From Stappia taiwanensis (GTDB lineage: Bacteria; Pseudomonadota; Alphaproteobacteria; Rhizobiales; Stappiaceae), in NCBI RefSeq assembly GCF_014635285.1, contig NZ_BMCR01000003.1, positions 558,001 through 622,000 on the forward strand: DNA of 64,000 nucleotides, written 5' to 3'. Made by a program: the position numbers and the translations under genes. Positions within the stretch are counted from its first letter, which is position 1. Each line of letters begins with the position of its first letter. Below the pieces are notes generated by a model. It made no database searches. It had not been told where the DNA came from and saw only the letters and a list, made by a program, of their open reading frames with translations. Below, piece by piece: positions 26,085-34,833 of this stretch.

Positions 26085-27014
26085 TCAGGACTTCATCAGG
26101 ATCATGATATGGGCCGCCACGGAGCGGGCCAGCCCCTCAAGGTCGTAGCCGCCTTCAAGCAGGGAGACCACCCGGCCGCCGCAATGCCGGTCGGCGAGCT
26201 CCATCAGCTTTGACGTGGCCCAAGCGAAATCCGCCTCCACCAGACGCAAGCCGCCGAGCGGGTCGCGCACATGGGCATCGAAACCGGCGGAAATCAGCAC
26301 CAGATCGGGAGAGAACGCTTCCAGTCGCGGCAGGATGGCGATGTCCATCGCTTCGCGGAATTCCTCGCCGCCATCGCCGGCGGCCAGCGGGGCGTTGACG
26401 ATGGTGTCGGCCTCGCCGCGCTCGCTCGCCGCGCCGGAGCCGGGATAAAGCGGCATCTGGTGCGTGGAGCAGTACATCACCGTCGGGTCGTTCCAGAAGA
26501 TATCCTGGGTGCCGTTGCCGTGGTGCACGTCGAAATCGATGATGGCGACCCGCTCCGCACCGTGTTTGGCCTGGGCGTAGCGGGCGGCAACGGCCGCGTT
26601 GTTGAACAGGCAGAAGCCCATCGCCCGGTCTTTTTCCGCATGATGGCCGGGGGGGCGACTGGCGCAGAAGGCATTGGACACCTTGCGCTCCATCACCTCG
26701 TCCACCGCGCGGCAGGCACTGCCGACCCCGCGCATGGCCGCTTCCCAGGTGCCGGGCGACATGGTGGTGTCGGCGTCGATCCGAATGAGCCCTTCGGTGG
26801 GCGCGCTGTTGTGCACCATGTCGATGTAGGACATGGGATGCGCCCGCACGATATCGGCAACCGTCCCCATCGGGGCGATGTCCCGCTCAAGCGACTGGAA
26901 GCGCTCGTGCTCCAGAATGCGGTCGATGGCACGGATGCGGTCGGGACGTTCGGGATGTCCAACAGGCGTCAGATGATCGAGATAGGAGGAATGATGCAGG
27001 TAGAGGGTTGCCAA
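26085..27014 (-). CDS. Histone deacetylase-like amidohydrolase
   Basis: A 309-residue member of the arginase/deacetylase superfamily (HDAC/AcuC/APAH type), which hydrolyses acetyl-lysine or acetylpolyamine amides with Zn. Key parts: HPERPDRIRAI near the N-terminus, RPPGHHAEKDRAMGFCLFNN (catalytic His pair), IDFDVHHGNGTQDIF and SAGFDAHVRDPLGGL (Zn ligands Asp, His, Asp), and LEGGYDLEGL at the end. The start codon is TTG (27014) preceded by AAGGAAA at 6 nt. In bacteria such genes often neighbour xseB, as here, possibly in one transcript. Confidence 0.93.
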   Translation of the reverse strand: MATLYLHHSSYLDHLTPVGHPERPDRIRAIDRILEHERFQSLERDIAPMGTVADIVRAHPMSYIDMVHNSAPTEGLIRIDADTTMSPGTWEAAMRGVGSACRAVDEVMERKVSNAFCASRPPGHHAEKDRAMGFCLFNNAAVAARYAQAKHGAERVAIIDFDVHHGNGTQDIFWNDPTVMYCSTHQMPLYPGSGAASERGEADTIVNAPLAAGDGGEEFREAMDIAILPRLEAFSPDLVLISAGFDAHVRDPLGGLRLVEADFAWATSKLMELADRHCGGRVVSLLEGGYDLEGLARSVAAHIMILMKS

Positions 27015-27573
27015 GAGCGTTTCCTTGAAAATTGCGTTTTCTGATTATTTCTCCGCATCTGATCGCCGCCGCCGGTGGCTGTCAATGCGTCAGGTCAAAA
27101 CCGAAGCGCAGCTTGGGTCCTGGCGAACGCAAGCCACACCCGCCCGCCGGTCTGCGCGCGGATAAGGGATGAGCGATCGGAAATCCGGCCTGTCAGCCAA
27201 AAAGGTTTATGCCGCCGGCGGCCCAAAGAAAGCCGGGGCGACATTTTCATGCCGACCCCGGGGGAAGGTGCGGGCAAAATGGCCCGTTGGGGAGGTTCGG
27301 TGCATCTCCTGAAATTTCAATGTTCATATTATTCGATTCTTGCGTCTTCGCGAAGTGCTACGAAGCATTTATTCAAAAATTTGCGAATATTGGTATTTTT
27401 ATATCGTAAATTATGACAGGGGCGGGGCAAAATCTGTCGCGGAGGTTGCGGCTGCTTTGTCGGTTCCCGCGGCCGCGAGGATGGCCTTGGGCGCGCGGGG
27501 CGCGGCAACGGGTATCTCTACGGCAGGCGGGGCGCTGCCAGCCGTCCGGGCAGGTGTTCGGACCTTCGCCCGA
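27015..27573. other. Long intergenic region with an AT-rich patch
   Basis: 559 bp without a convincing gene. It is GC-rich except about 27305-27415, which is distinctly AT-rich (TTCATATTATTCGATTC, TTTTTATATCGTAAATTATG) compared with everything around it. The patch could be a promoter region, or a remnant of foreign DNA. Frames crossing it are short and have no recognisable content. Confidence 0.4.
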
Positions 27574-28575
27574 TCAGTCGCGCGGTGCGGCGGCGCGGCG
27601 CAGGCGGTCGTTGATCGCTTCGCCAAGTCCCGCCTCGGGGATCGGCATGGCGGCGATGCCGGAGGCGCCGGCACCGTCGAGCCTGCGCAGGGCGGAAAAC
27701 AGCCGCGTCGCCGCCTCGACCATATCGCCGCGCGGGCTGAGGTTTTCGATCGCCACGGCCTGCTCCGCGCCTTCGGGAAGGGGCGCGCCGAAGGCAAGCA
27801 GCGCCTCGCCGGGCCGGACATCCGCCGCGTTGAGCCGCAAGGGCGCGTTCGGGGCGTAGTGCGAGGTCAGCATCCCGGGCGCCTGCGGTGCGGCGGTGGC
27901 GTTGCCTTCCGGGGCGAACAGCGGCGTGCCCAGCACCGCTTCAATCTTGTCCCGGGCAATCCCGCCGGGCCGCAGCAGCCGAGCCTTGTCGTCGACCAAG
28001 GCGATGATGGTGGATTCCACCCCGACCGGCGTTGCGCCGCCGTCGATCACCAGCGCCAGCGAGGCGCCGAGGTCCTCGGCGGCGGCCTCGGCGGTGGTCG
28101 CGCTGATCCTGCCGGAGCGATTGGCGCTCGGTGCGGCGAGCGGACGGCCGCTGGCGGCGGCCAGATCGCGCATGATTGCCGCGGACGGAACCCTCAGCGC
28201 GATGGTGTCGAGCCCGGCGGTGGCCAGGTCGCACACGGGGCTGTCTTCCCGCTTCGGCACCACCAGCGTCAGCGCGCCGGGCCAGAACGCTTCCGCCAGA
28301 GCGCGGGCGCGCTCGTCAAACCTGCCGTGTTTCTCGGCGGCGGCCAGCGATTCGACATGACTGATCAGCGGGTTGAAGCGCGGCCGCCCCTTGGCTGTAA
28401 AGATCGCTGCGCAGGCCTCGTTGCTGGTGGCATCGGCGGCGAGCCCGTAGACGGTTTCCGTCGGCACTGCGACAAGATGCCCGTCCGACAGGTCGCGCAC
28501 CGCTGCGGTAAGCTCCGGCGAGGCCATCCAGTTGCGGGTATTCGGGTCGATCGTCCAGCGTCGCATGCTATCCAT
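27574..28575 (-). CDS. L-threonylcarbamoyladenylate synthase (Sua5/TsaC)
   Basis: Makes threonylcarbamoyl-AMP for the t6A37 modification of tRNAs. The YrdC domain comes first (GHLVAVPTETVYGLAADAT, FTAKGRPRFNPLISHV, PSANRSGRISATTAE), then a Sua5 C-terminal domain (APGMLTSHYAPNAPLRL, RLFSALRRLDGAG, INDRLRRAAAPRD), so it is the long Sua5 form. The start is uncertain: 28575 (MDSMRRWTIDPNTRNWMA) or 28527 (MASPELTAAV); neither has a strong Shine-Dalgarno, and the longer reading from a TTG at 28635 is not supported. Divergent from the acyl-CoA dehydrogenase gene. Confidence 0.9.
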   Translation of the reverse strand: MDSMRRWTIDPNTRNWMASPELTAAVRDLSDGHLVAVPTETVYGLAADATSNEACAAIFTAKGRPRFNPLISHVESLAAAEKHGRFDERARALAEAFWPGALTLVVPKREDSPVCDLATAGLDTIALRVPSAAIMRDLAAASGRPLAAPSANRSGRISATTAEAAAEDLGASLALVIDGGATPVGVESTIIALVDDKARLLRPGGIARDKIEAVLGTPLFAPEGNATAAPQAPGMLTSHYAPNAPLRLNAADVRPGEALLAFGAPLPEGAEQAVAIENLSPRGDMVEAATRLFSALRRLDGAGASGIAAMPIPEAGLGEAINDRLRRAAAPRD

Positions 28576-28644
28576 CCAGAACGGCGTATCCTGCGGAGCG
28601 CGCCAGCGCGCCGCATTCGCCGGATGCTGTCGCAACGTCAGTGA

Positions 28645-28660
28645 TTGACGTTTACGTCAA
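28645..28660. promoter_or_regulatory. Perfect 16-bp palindrome, probable operator
   Basis: TTGACGT-TT-ACGTCAA, exact 7-bp arms, between the divergent Sua5 and acyl-CoA dehydrogenase genes, 119 bp before the latter's ATG. The shape is that of a dimeric regulator site; I recall broadly similar TTnACGTnnACGT sites for the MerR-type regulator LiuR of acyl-CoA catabolism, but cannot confirm it here. Confidence 0.55.
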
Positions 28661-28778
28661 CAGGCTTCATCTTCACACCGCGCCCTGTCGTCGGTTCGCG
28701 CCGCGCCGGGGCGTTCTGCGGCGACTTTCCTGTTCCGTCAAGTCGGGACAACGCAATCAGTTCAAGGAGACCTGCCTT

Positions 28779-30545
28779 ATGTACCGTGCCCCCGTTTCGG
28801 AGATCGCGTTCACGCTGAAGGAGGTCGCCGGTCTTGCCGATGTGCAGGCCCATGCCGACCACACCGAAGTGTCCGATGATCTTGTCCTGGCGATTCTGGA
28901 GGAGGCAGGCCGGTTCGCGGCGGAGGAAATCGCACCGCTGAACACCGTTGGCGACCGACAGGGGACGCGACTGGAAGACGGCGCCGTCACCACCGCACCG
29001 GGCTGGAAGGAAGCCTATCGCGCCTGGGCGGAAGGCGGGTGGAACTCGCTGACCGGCCCTGAGGAACATGGCGGCCAGGCGCTGCCGATGATGCTGCAGG
29101 CGGCGGCGCTGGAGATGTGGAATTCCGGATCCATGGCCTTTGCCATCGGGCCGACGTTGACGGCCGGTGCGGTCGAGGCGCTGGAAAAGCACGCAAGTCC
29201 CTATCTGCAGGAAACCTATCTGCCGAAACTGGTGTCCGGCGAGTGGATGGGCACCATGAACCTGACCGAGCCGCAGGCCGGTTCCGACCTCAATGCCTTG
29301 CGCGCGCGGGCCGAGCGGGCCGAGGACGGCACCTACCGGATCTTCGGCCAGAAGATCTTCATCACCTATGGTGAGCATGATCTGACCGACAACATCATTC
29401 ATCTGGTGTTGGCACGGCTTCCCGATGCGCCCGCCGGCACCCGGGGCATTTCGCTGTTCCTGGTACCGAAGTTCTTCGTCAACCCGGACGGCTCGCTGGG
29501 CGAGTGCAACGATGTGCGCTGCGCCGGCGTGGAGCACAAGCTGGGCATTCACGGCTCGCCCACCTGCACCATGGCGTTCGGCGATGGCGACGGTGCGGTC
29601 GGTTGGCTGATCGGCGAGGAAAACCGTGGTCTCGCCTGCATGTTCACCATGATGAACAACGCCCGGCTGGCCGTCGGCATTCAGGGTCTCGGGGTTGCCG
29701 AACGCGCCACCCAGCAGGCGCTCGCCTATGCGCTGGACCGGCGTCAGGGCCGGGCGCCGGGCGCCGATGGGGCCGGCATGAGCCCCATTGCCGACCATCC
29801 GGATATCAAGCGCTCGCTGCTGTCGATGCAGGCCTGGACCCAGGTGGCCCGGGCGATCTGCTACGCCAACGCCCATGCCATCGACATGGCGCGGCTGGCG
29901 GGCGAGGCGGAGCGCCGGCACTGGAACGAGCGCGCGGCCATGCTGACGCCGATCGCCAAGGCGCTCTCCACCGATATCGGCGTCGAGGTCGCGTCCCTCG
30001 GCGTGCAGATCCATGGCGGCATGGGCTATGTGGAGGAGACCGGCGCGGCCCAGCATTTCCGCGACGCACGCATCGCGCCGATCTATGAGGGCACCAACGG
30101 TATCCAGTCGATCGATCTGGTGCTGCGCAAGCTGCCGCTGTCCGGCGGCGAGCACCTGCAGGGGTTGCTCGATGAGCTGGCAGCGGTTGCCGCTGCCGCA
30201 AGGGACGATGGTCGCGAAGGCTTCGAGCCGATGGGCGTGGCGCTGCAACGGGCGCTGGCCGATCTGCGCGGTGCTGCCGACTGGATGCTGAGAGCGCAGG
30301 CGGAGGGGCGCCAGGCGGAGGCCCTTGCCGGGGCGACGCCCTTCCTGCGCCTGATGGGGCTGACGCTGGGCGCCGCGCTGCTCGCCAAGGGGGCGCTTGC
30401 TTCGGATGCGGACGAGAGCGCCGGCGCGCACCGTATTGTGCTCGCCCGCTATTTCGCGGCCAGCCATCTCGGCGAGACTGGGGCCCTGGCGGCGCAGATC
30501 GCCACTGCGTCGGATGTGGTGCTGGCCTATCGGGCCGAGGCATGA
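28779..30545 (+). CDS. Acyl-CoA dehydrogenase, long form (DmdC-like)
   Basis: A 588-residue FAD enzyme that introduces a 2,3-double bond into an acyl-CoA. Order: a family-specific N-terminal domain (MYRAPVSEIAFTLKEVAGL), the ACAD core (MNLTEPQAGSDLNALRARAE, FITYGEHDLTDN, MGYVEETGAAQHFRDARIAPIYEGTNGIQ with the catalytic Glu in YEGTNG), and a C-terminal extra domain of about 130 residues. Length and N-terminus fit the group containing 3-methylmercaptopropionyl-CoA dehydrogenase (DmdC) as well as medium/long-chain relatives, so the substrate is open. AAGGAG before the ATG decides the start. It begins a probable operon with the crotonase and SDR genes. Confidence 0.93.
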   Translation: MYRAPVSEIAFTLKEVAGLADVQAHADHTEVSDDLVLAILEEAGRFAAEEIAPLNTVGDRQGTRLEDGAVTTAPGWKEAYRAWAEGGWNSLTGPEEHGGQALPMMLQAAALEMWNSGSMAFAIGPTLTAGAVEALEKHASPYLQETYLPKLVSGEWMGTMNLTEPQAGSDLNALRARAERAEDGTYRIFGQKIFITYGEHDLTDNIIHLVLARLPDAPAGTRGISLFLVPKFFVNPDGSLGECNDVRCAGVEHKLGIHGSPTCTMAFGDGDGAVGWLIGEENRGLACMFTMMNNARLAVGIQGLGVAERATQQALAYALDRRQGRAPGADGAGMSPIADHPDIKRSLLSMQAWTQVARAICYANAHAIDMARLAGEAERRHWNERAAMLTPIAKALSTDIGVEVASLGVQIHGGMGYVEETGAAQHFRDARIAPIYEGTNGIQSIDLVLRKLPLSGGEHLQGLLDELAAVAAAARDDGREGFEPMGVALQRALADLRGAADWMLRAQAEGRQAEALAGATPFLRLMGLTLGAALLAKGALASDADESAGAHRIVLARYFAASHLGETGALAAQIATASDVVLAYRAEA

Positions 30546-30576
30546 GGGCCGGAAAGACCGGATTGCGGAGGAGCGC

Positions 30577-31332
30577 ATGATCGAAATCGAAACCGCTGGT
30601 GGGGTGCAGGTTCTGCGCCTCAACCGGCCAGCCAAGAAGAACGCCCTCACCGGCGAGATGTACACCGCCTTGTCCGAGGCGCTGGAGCGTGGCAACGACG
30701 ATCCGGATATCCGCGCGCATCTGCTCTGCGGCGTGCCGGGGGCCTTCACCGCCGGCAACGATATCGCCGATTTCCTGCAATACGCGATGGGCGATGGCGG
30801 CATGGCGGATGCGCCGGTGGTGCGGTTCCTGCGTGCGCTGGCGCGCTGCGAAACACCGCTGGTGGCGGCGGTCGATGGCCTGGCCATCGGCGTCGGCACC
30901 ACGCTCCTGTTCCATTGCGACATGGTCTATGCGAGCCCGCGCGCCCTGTTCAAGACGCCGTTCCTCGATCTGGGGCTGGTACCGGAGGCCGGCGCCAGCC
31001 TTTTGGCGCCGCAGCGGATGGGGCACGGCCGTGCCTTTGAGCTGTTGTGCCTCGGGGAAGGGTTCGATCCGGTGCGGGCCAAGGCCGCCGGTCTCGTCAA
31101 TCACATCGTTGCGGAGGAAGCCATCGAGCTGGAGGCGCTTCAGTGCGCCAAGGCGATCGCCGCCAAACCGGCGGAGGCGATGGCCCTGTCGCGTCGATTG
31201 CTGATCGGCGACCGGACTGTCCTGCATACGCGGATGAAGGAGGAAATCGAGCTGTTCGCACAGCGTCTGCGCTCGGAGGAGGCCAAGGCTGCCTTCACCG
31301 CGTTCATGGCCAGATCGCAAGCCAGGGACTGA
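30577..31332 (+). CDS. Enoyl-CoA hydratase/isomerase (crotonase) family protein
   Basis: A 252-residue crotonase. The oxyanion-hole parts are FTAGNDIADF (about residues 61-70) and AVDGLAIGVGTTLLFHCDMVYA (about 98-120). FLDLGLVPEAGASLLAP carries one acidic residue (Glu in VPEAG), as in delta3-delta2-enoyl-CoA isomerases, while the first Glu of true hydratases is absent. An isomerase-type activity is therefore more likely. GGAGGAG precedes the ATG, and the gene starts 31 bp after the acyl-CoA dehydrogenase. Confidence 0.9.
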   Translation: MIEIETAGGVQVLRLNRPAKKNALTGEMYTALSEALERGNDDPDIRAHLLCGVPGAFTAGNDIADFLQYAMGDGGMADAPVVRFLRALARCETPLVAAVDGLAIGVGTTLLFHCDMVYASPRALFKTPFLDLGLVPEAGASLLAPQRMGHGRAFELLCLGEGFDPVRAKAAGLVNHIVAEEAIELEALQCAKAIAAKPAEAMALSRRLLIGDRTVLHTRMKEEIELFAQRLRSEEAKAAFTAFMARSQARD

Positions 31333-31406
31333 GAGCGCAAGGCACTCTCAAAGTGATGGGGCCGGTCCGGTGACGGACCGGTCGGGGAAGGAAAAGGGAG
31401 GGCGGC

Positions 31407-32270
31407 ATGTCGCTCAAGGGAAAGACGCTGTTCATCACCGGGGCCTCGAGGGGCATCGGCAAGGCGATTGCGCTGCGCGCCGCGCGCGATGGCGCCAATA
31501 TCGCCATAGCCGCCAAGACGGCGGAGCCGCATCCGAAGCTGGAAGGAACGATCTACACCGCGGCCGAGGAGATCGAGGCCGCCGGCGGCAAGGCCCTGCC
31601 GCTGATCGTCGATGTGCGCGAGGAGACGCAGGTCAAGGAGGCCATCGACAAGGCGGCGGCGACCTTCGGCGGGCTCGACATTCTCGTCAACAACGCCAGC
31701 GCCATTCAGTTGACCCCGCTCGCGGCAACCGACATGAAGCGGTTCGATCTGATGCATCAGATCAACACCCGGGGCACCCTGGTCTGCTGCAAGCATGCGC
31801 TCGATCATCTCGCCCGCGCGGACAATCCGCATATCCTGATGCTGTCGCCGCCGCTCGACATGCAGGAAAAGTGGTTTGCGCCGTTCACCCCTTATGCCAT
31901 CGCCAAATACGGTATGAGCTTGGCGGTGCTAGGGCTGGCCGGGGAGCTGCGGCCCAAGGGGATTGGTGTCAACGCCCTGTGGCCGCGCACCACCATCGCC
32001 ACGGCGGCGGTGCGCAATCTGATCGGCGGTGACGATATGGTGAGCAAGAGCCGCACGCCGGAGATTCTCGCCGATGCGGCCTATGAGATCTTCACCAGCC
32101 CGGCGAAATCCTTCAGCGGCAATTTCCTGATCGACGACACGTTCCTTACCGCGCGGGGCGTGACCGATTTCGACCGCTACCGGGTCGATCCTGCGCAGCC
32201 GCTGATGCCGGACTTCTTCGTGCCGGATGACAGCGAGCCACCCGTCGGGCTTGGCCCGGCAAAGGAATAA
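31407..32270 (+). CDS. SDR oxidoreductase (HSDL2-like)
   Basis: A 287-residue short-chain dehydrogenase with the cofactor site TGASRGIGKAIALRAARDGA (residues 11-30), NNAS (about 93-96) and the catalytic Tyr-x3-Lys in TPYAIAKYGMS (about 156-160). The sequence resembles hydroxysteroid dehydrogenase-like protein 2, a group linked to lipid metabolism whose substrate is not established. GGAAAAGGGAGG precedes the ATG. It comes 74 bp after the crotonase gene. Its last codons lie in the first unit of the 29-bp tandem repeat. Confidence 0.92.
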   Translation: MSLKGKTLFITGASRGIGKAIALRAARDGANIAIAAKTAEPHPKLEGTIYTAAEEIEAAGGKALPLIVDVREETQVKEAIDKAAATFGGLDILVNNASAIQLTPLAATDMKRFDLMHQINTRGTLVCCKHALDHLARADNPHILMLSPPLDMQEKWFAPFTPYAIAKYGMSLAVLGLAGELRPKGIGVNALWPRTTIATAAVRNLIGGDDMVSKSRTPEILADAAYEIFTSPAKSFSGNFLIDDTFLTARGVTDFDRYRVDPAQPLMPDFFVPDDSEPPVGLGPAKE

Positions 32271-32326
32271 CGCTCGGACTTTGCCCGGCAAAGGGGTAAC
32301 GCTCGGACTTTGCCCGGCAAAAGGGG
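32254..32326. repeat. 29-bp tandem repeat, about 2.5 units
   Basis: The unit GCCCGGCAAAGG...TAACGCTCGGACTT begins at 32254, 32283 and 32312; the spacing is exactly 29 bp. Unit 1 contains the SDR stop codon, units 2 and 3 are downstream. Units 1 and 2 differ by a few bases; unit 3 is cut short. Confidence 0.8.
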
Positions 32327-32396
32327 GGAGCTATGGGCTTGCCCTCAAGTGGGCCCAAGGAAGCTGAGACGACGATTGTGGGCGCGAAGGGCGGAG

Positions 32397-32519
32397 CTAC
32401 CAGCCCTTCGCGCGCCAGAACAGTGCCCCGACGACGGCGGCGAGGCAGATCGCGAATGCGATCGCCCGGGCGACCGGAAAACGCTCCTCGCGATGATGTC
32501 TCCGACGGCGCTGTCGCAT
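32397..32519 (-). CDS. Small membrane protein, 40 residues
   Basis: A short minus-strand frame 19 bp downstream of the DnaJ-type gene: ATG 32519, stop TAG 32399-32397, GAAAGG about 10 nt upstream. The N-terminus is strongly basic (MRQRRRRHHREERF) and is followed by one hydrophobic helix (ARAIAFAICLAAVVGALFW) and a basic end (RAKGW). Basic-in, single-helix topology and co-direction with the upstream gene support a real gene. No function can be given. Confidence 0.6.
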   Translation of the reverse strand: MRQRRRRHHREERFPVARAIAFAICLAAVVGALFWRAKGW

Positions 32520-32538
32520 TGGGAGATCGCCTTTCAGC

Positions 32539-33498
32539 TCAGTCGAACTCCGGTCCGCGTGCGCGATAGGGCCGCAGTTCCTGCCATGCGCGCATCAGGG
32601 TTTCCAGCTCCTCGTCCGGCTCTTCCGGCAGGGTGATGCGCAGGGTGATCAGGAGGTCGCCGCGTCCGCCCTGCTTGTTGGGAAGGCCCTTGCCCTTCAG
32701 GCGCATGGTCTTGCCGCTGTTGGCGTTCGGGGCGATGTTCAGGTTGATGGCGCCATCCAGCGTGGGAACGCGCACCTTTCCGCCAAGCACCGCTTCATAG
32801 AGCGTCAGCGGCAGGTCGAGCCTGAGATCGTCGTCGCTCGGTGTGAACAGGGCATGTCGGGCAAGCCGGATCTCGACGATGGCATCGCCGGCCGCCCCGC
32901 CGTAATCACCCGGGTGTCCCTGGCCGCGCAGGCGGATTTTCTCGCCATCGACCGTGCCGGCCGGCAAGCTGACATCCAGTGTCTTGCCGCTGGGCAGGGT
33001 GACCCGCGCCTTGCCGTCATGAACGAGCTGTTCGAGGGTGACGCGGGCGACGAGATGAGCATCGGCGCCCCGTTTCGGTGCGGGGCCTCGGGCGCCCGCG
33101 CCCCGGCCCCCGGCCGCGCGACCTCGTCCGCCGAACCCGCCAAGGATATCGTTCAGGATATCGTCGAAGGCTCCGCCACCAGCCGCGCCCTGGCGAAAGC
33201 CGCCGCGCGGCCCGCCGGCATTGCGGAACAGGTCGCTGTCGGCGAACCCGTCGAAACCATGTGCCTGGAAGCGCGGCTTGCCTTCGGCGTCGATCTCGCC
33301 GCGGTCGAACTGGCCCCGCTTTTCCTTGTCGCCAAGGATTTCATAGGCCTGGTTCGCCTCGGCAAAGCGCTCTTGTGCCTTCGGGTCTCCGGCATTCTGG
33401 TCCGGATGATAGGATTTGGCGAGCTTGCGAAAGGCTCGCTTGATGTCCGCCTCGCTCGCCGATTTATCGACGCCGAGAACGCTGTAGGGATCACGCAT
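32539..33498 (-). CDS. DnaJ C-terminal domain protein (CbpA-like co-chaperone)
   Basis: A 319-residue J-domain protein: J domain at residues 1-65 with the essential HPD (KSYHPDQN), a Gly/Phe-Gly/Arg linker (residues 75-140), then the two beta-sandwich substrate domains (ARVTLEQLVHDGKARVTLPSG, IRLRGQGHPGDYGG, LTLYEAVLGGKVRVPTLDG, MRLKGKGLPNKQGGRGDLL). The Cys-rich zinc domain of DnaJ is missing, which makes it CbpA-type. It would stimulate DnaK and may bind substrates. The GGAG before the ATG is very close (2 nt). Confidence 0.92.
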   Translation of the reverse strand: MRDPYSVLGVDKSASEADIKRAFRKLAKSYHPDQNAGDPKAQERFAEANQAYEILGDKEKRGQFDRGEIDAEGKPRFQAHGFDGFADSDLFRNAGGPRGGFRQGAAGGGAFDDILNDILGGFGGRGRAAGGRGAGARGPAPKRGADAHLVARVTLEQLVHDGKARVTLPSGKTLDVSLPAGTVDGEKIRLRGQGHPGDYGGAAGDAIVEIRLARHALFTPSDDDLRLDLPLTLYEAVLGGKVRVPTLDGAINLNIAPNANSGKTMRLKGKGLPNKQGGRGDLLITLRITLPEEPDEELETLMRAWQELRPYRARGPEFD

Positions 33499-33633
33499 CG
33501 CTCCGACCGCGTTTGCTTAGGGGTCTTAAGGGTATACACCTGCCAGGTGCCTAAGAGCCATATGGGATTTGATAGGAATAAAATCCAGATCTCTCGCCTG
33601 GGGATTTTGCCGCAGATACGGCCTGCGCGAAGC

Positions 33634-34116
33634 TCAGGCGTCGCTGTCCGGCGCCGATGAGGTCTTCAACTCGATCACCGCCCAGTCCTGCATGGCATCA
33701 CGGCAGGCAACGCCGCGATAGGCGCGCACGCCGCCAATGGTGTTGGCCGTTGTTTCGAAGCTGGAACAACCGGTGCCGCCGGCGACCTTGTCCTCGACAA
33801 GGGAGAGGATGGTGCCGGAATTTCCGGTGACCGGATTGTTCCAGGAAAGCGGCGGCGCGGTGCGCGCGCCATCGCTGGCCTCGGCGATCGTCCGGGCGAT
33901 GATCACCCGGTCTTCCCTGCCAATGTCCACATCCGCGGCATCTTGCTGGGCGTCGATAGACCCTGTCAGGTCGAGCGGGACTTCGACATCGGCGCTGCCG
34001 ACCGGCATGGAGACGCCGCTGCACGCGCTGGTAAGCAGGGCGCAGGAGATCAGCAGTGCAAGCTGTGGCTGGCGCAACCGGTCAAAAACGGTATATGTCG
34101 CTTGCTTGCACTGCAT
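33634..34116 (-). CDS. RT0821/Lpp0805-type surface lipoprotein
   Basis: A 160-residue predicted lipoprotein. It has a hydrophobic signal ([15 protein letters not shown], lipobox LTSAC with Cys32 as the lipidated residue), a short linker, and a C-terminal domain with conserved features of rickettsial/legionella 'surface antigen' proteins ([14 protein letters not shown] near residue 89, then [24 protein letters not shown]). The two cysteines of that domain may pair. The ATG at 34116 is preferred to 34218, which would place 34 atypical residues before the signal. Divergent from pdxH, 78 bp apart. Confidence 0.8.
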   Translation of the reverse strand: MQCKQATYTVFDRLRQPQLALLISCALLTSACSGVSMPVGSADVEVPLDLTGSIDAQQDAADVDIGREDRVIIARTIAEASDGARTAPPLSWNNPVTGNSGTILSLVEDKVAGGTGCSSFETTANTIGGVRAYRGVACRDAMQDWAVIELKTSSAPDSDA

Positions 34117-34194
34117 TGGGCAACCGTCCCATACCTGAACTTCGGTGACCTGCCGCCCGGCTCGATTCGCACCGCTTCTGTGAACGGAGACACC

Positions 34195-34833
34195 ATGACG
34201 ACGTCGAAACAGGATCAATCAGAAGCCTTAACAAAAGGTGACTTCGTTGAAGCAGCGGAACCGTTTCAGCTTGTGGCTGAATGGTTTGCCGATGCGCAAG
34301 CCTCTGAACCGAACGATCCGAACGCGGGCGCGCTGGCGACGGTCGATCCCGATGGCCTGCCGAATGTGCGCATGGTGCTGGTGCGCGGTCTCGATGCGGG
34401 CGAGTTCGTCTTCTACACGAATTACGAAAGCGCCAAGGGGCGGGAGCTCTTGTCCGCAGGCAAGGCCGCCCTGGTCTTTCATTGGAAGTCGCTGCGCCGG
34501 CAGATCCGGGTGCGCGGCCTGGTGGCGCCGGTCCCTGCGGAAGAGGCGGATGCCTATTACCAGTCGCGTCCGCGCGGCAGTCGTATCGGCGCCTGGGCCT
34601 CGCAGCAGTCCCGGCCGCTGGAAAGCCGCTTTGCTCTTGAGAAGGAAGTGGCCCGCTTCACCGCCAGGTTCGGCATCGGCGAGATTCCCCGTCCCGAGCA
34701 TTGGTCGGGGTTCCGGCTGACGCCGCTTGAAATCGAGTGTTGGCATGACCGGCCCTTCCGCCTGCATGACCGGGTGGTTTTCCGCCGCGAGGATGCCACC
34801 GCCCCCTGGCGCAAGCAGCGGCTTTACCCGTGA
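34195..34833 (+). CDS. pdxH: Pyridoxamine 5'-phosphate oxidase
   Basis: Oxidises pyridoxamine/pyridoxine 5'-phosphate to pyridoxal phosphate with FMN; cytoplasmic homodimer. The 212 residues show [66 protein letters not shown] and the C-terminal signature [24 protein letters not shown] at 6 nt before ATG 34195 decides the start. The GNAT gene begins within its stop codon. Confidence 0.97.
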   Translation: MTTSKQDQSEALTKGDFVEAAEPFQLVAEWFADAQASEPNDPNAGALATVDPDGLPNVRMVLVRGLDAGEFVFYTNYESAKGRELLSAGKAALVFHWKSLRRQIRVRGLVAPVPAEEADAYYQSRPRGSRIGAWASQQSRPLESRFALEKEVARFTARFGIGEIPRPEHWSGFRLTPLEIECWHDRPFRLHDRVVFRREDATAPWRKQRLYP

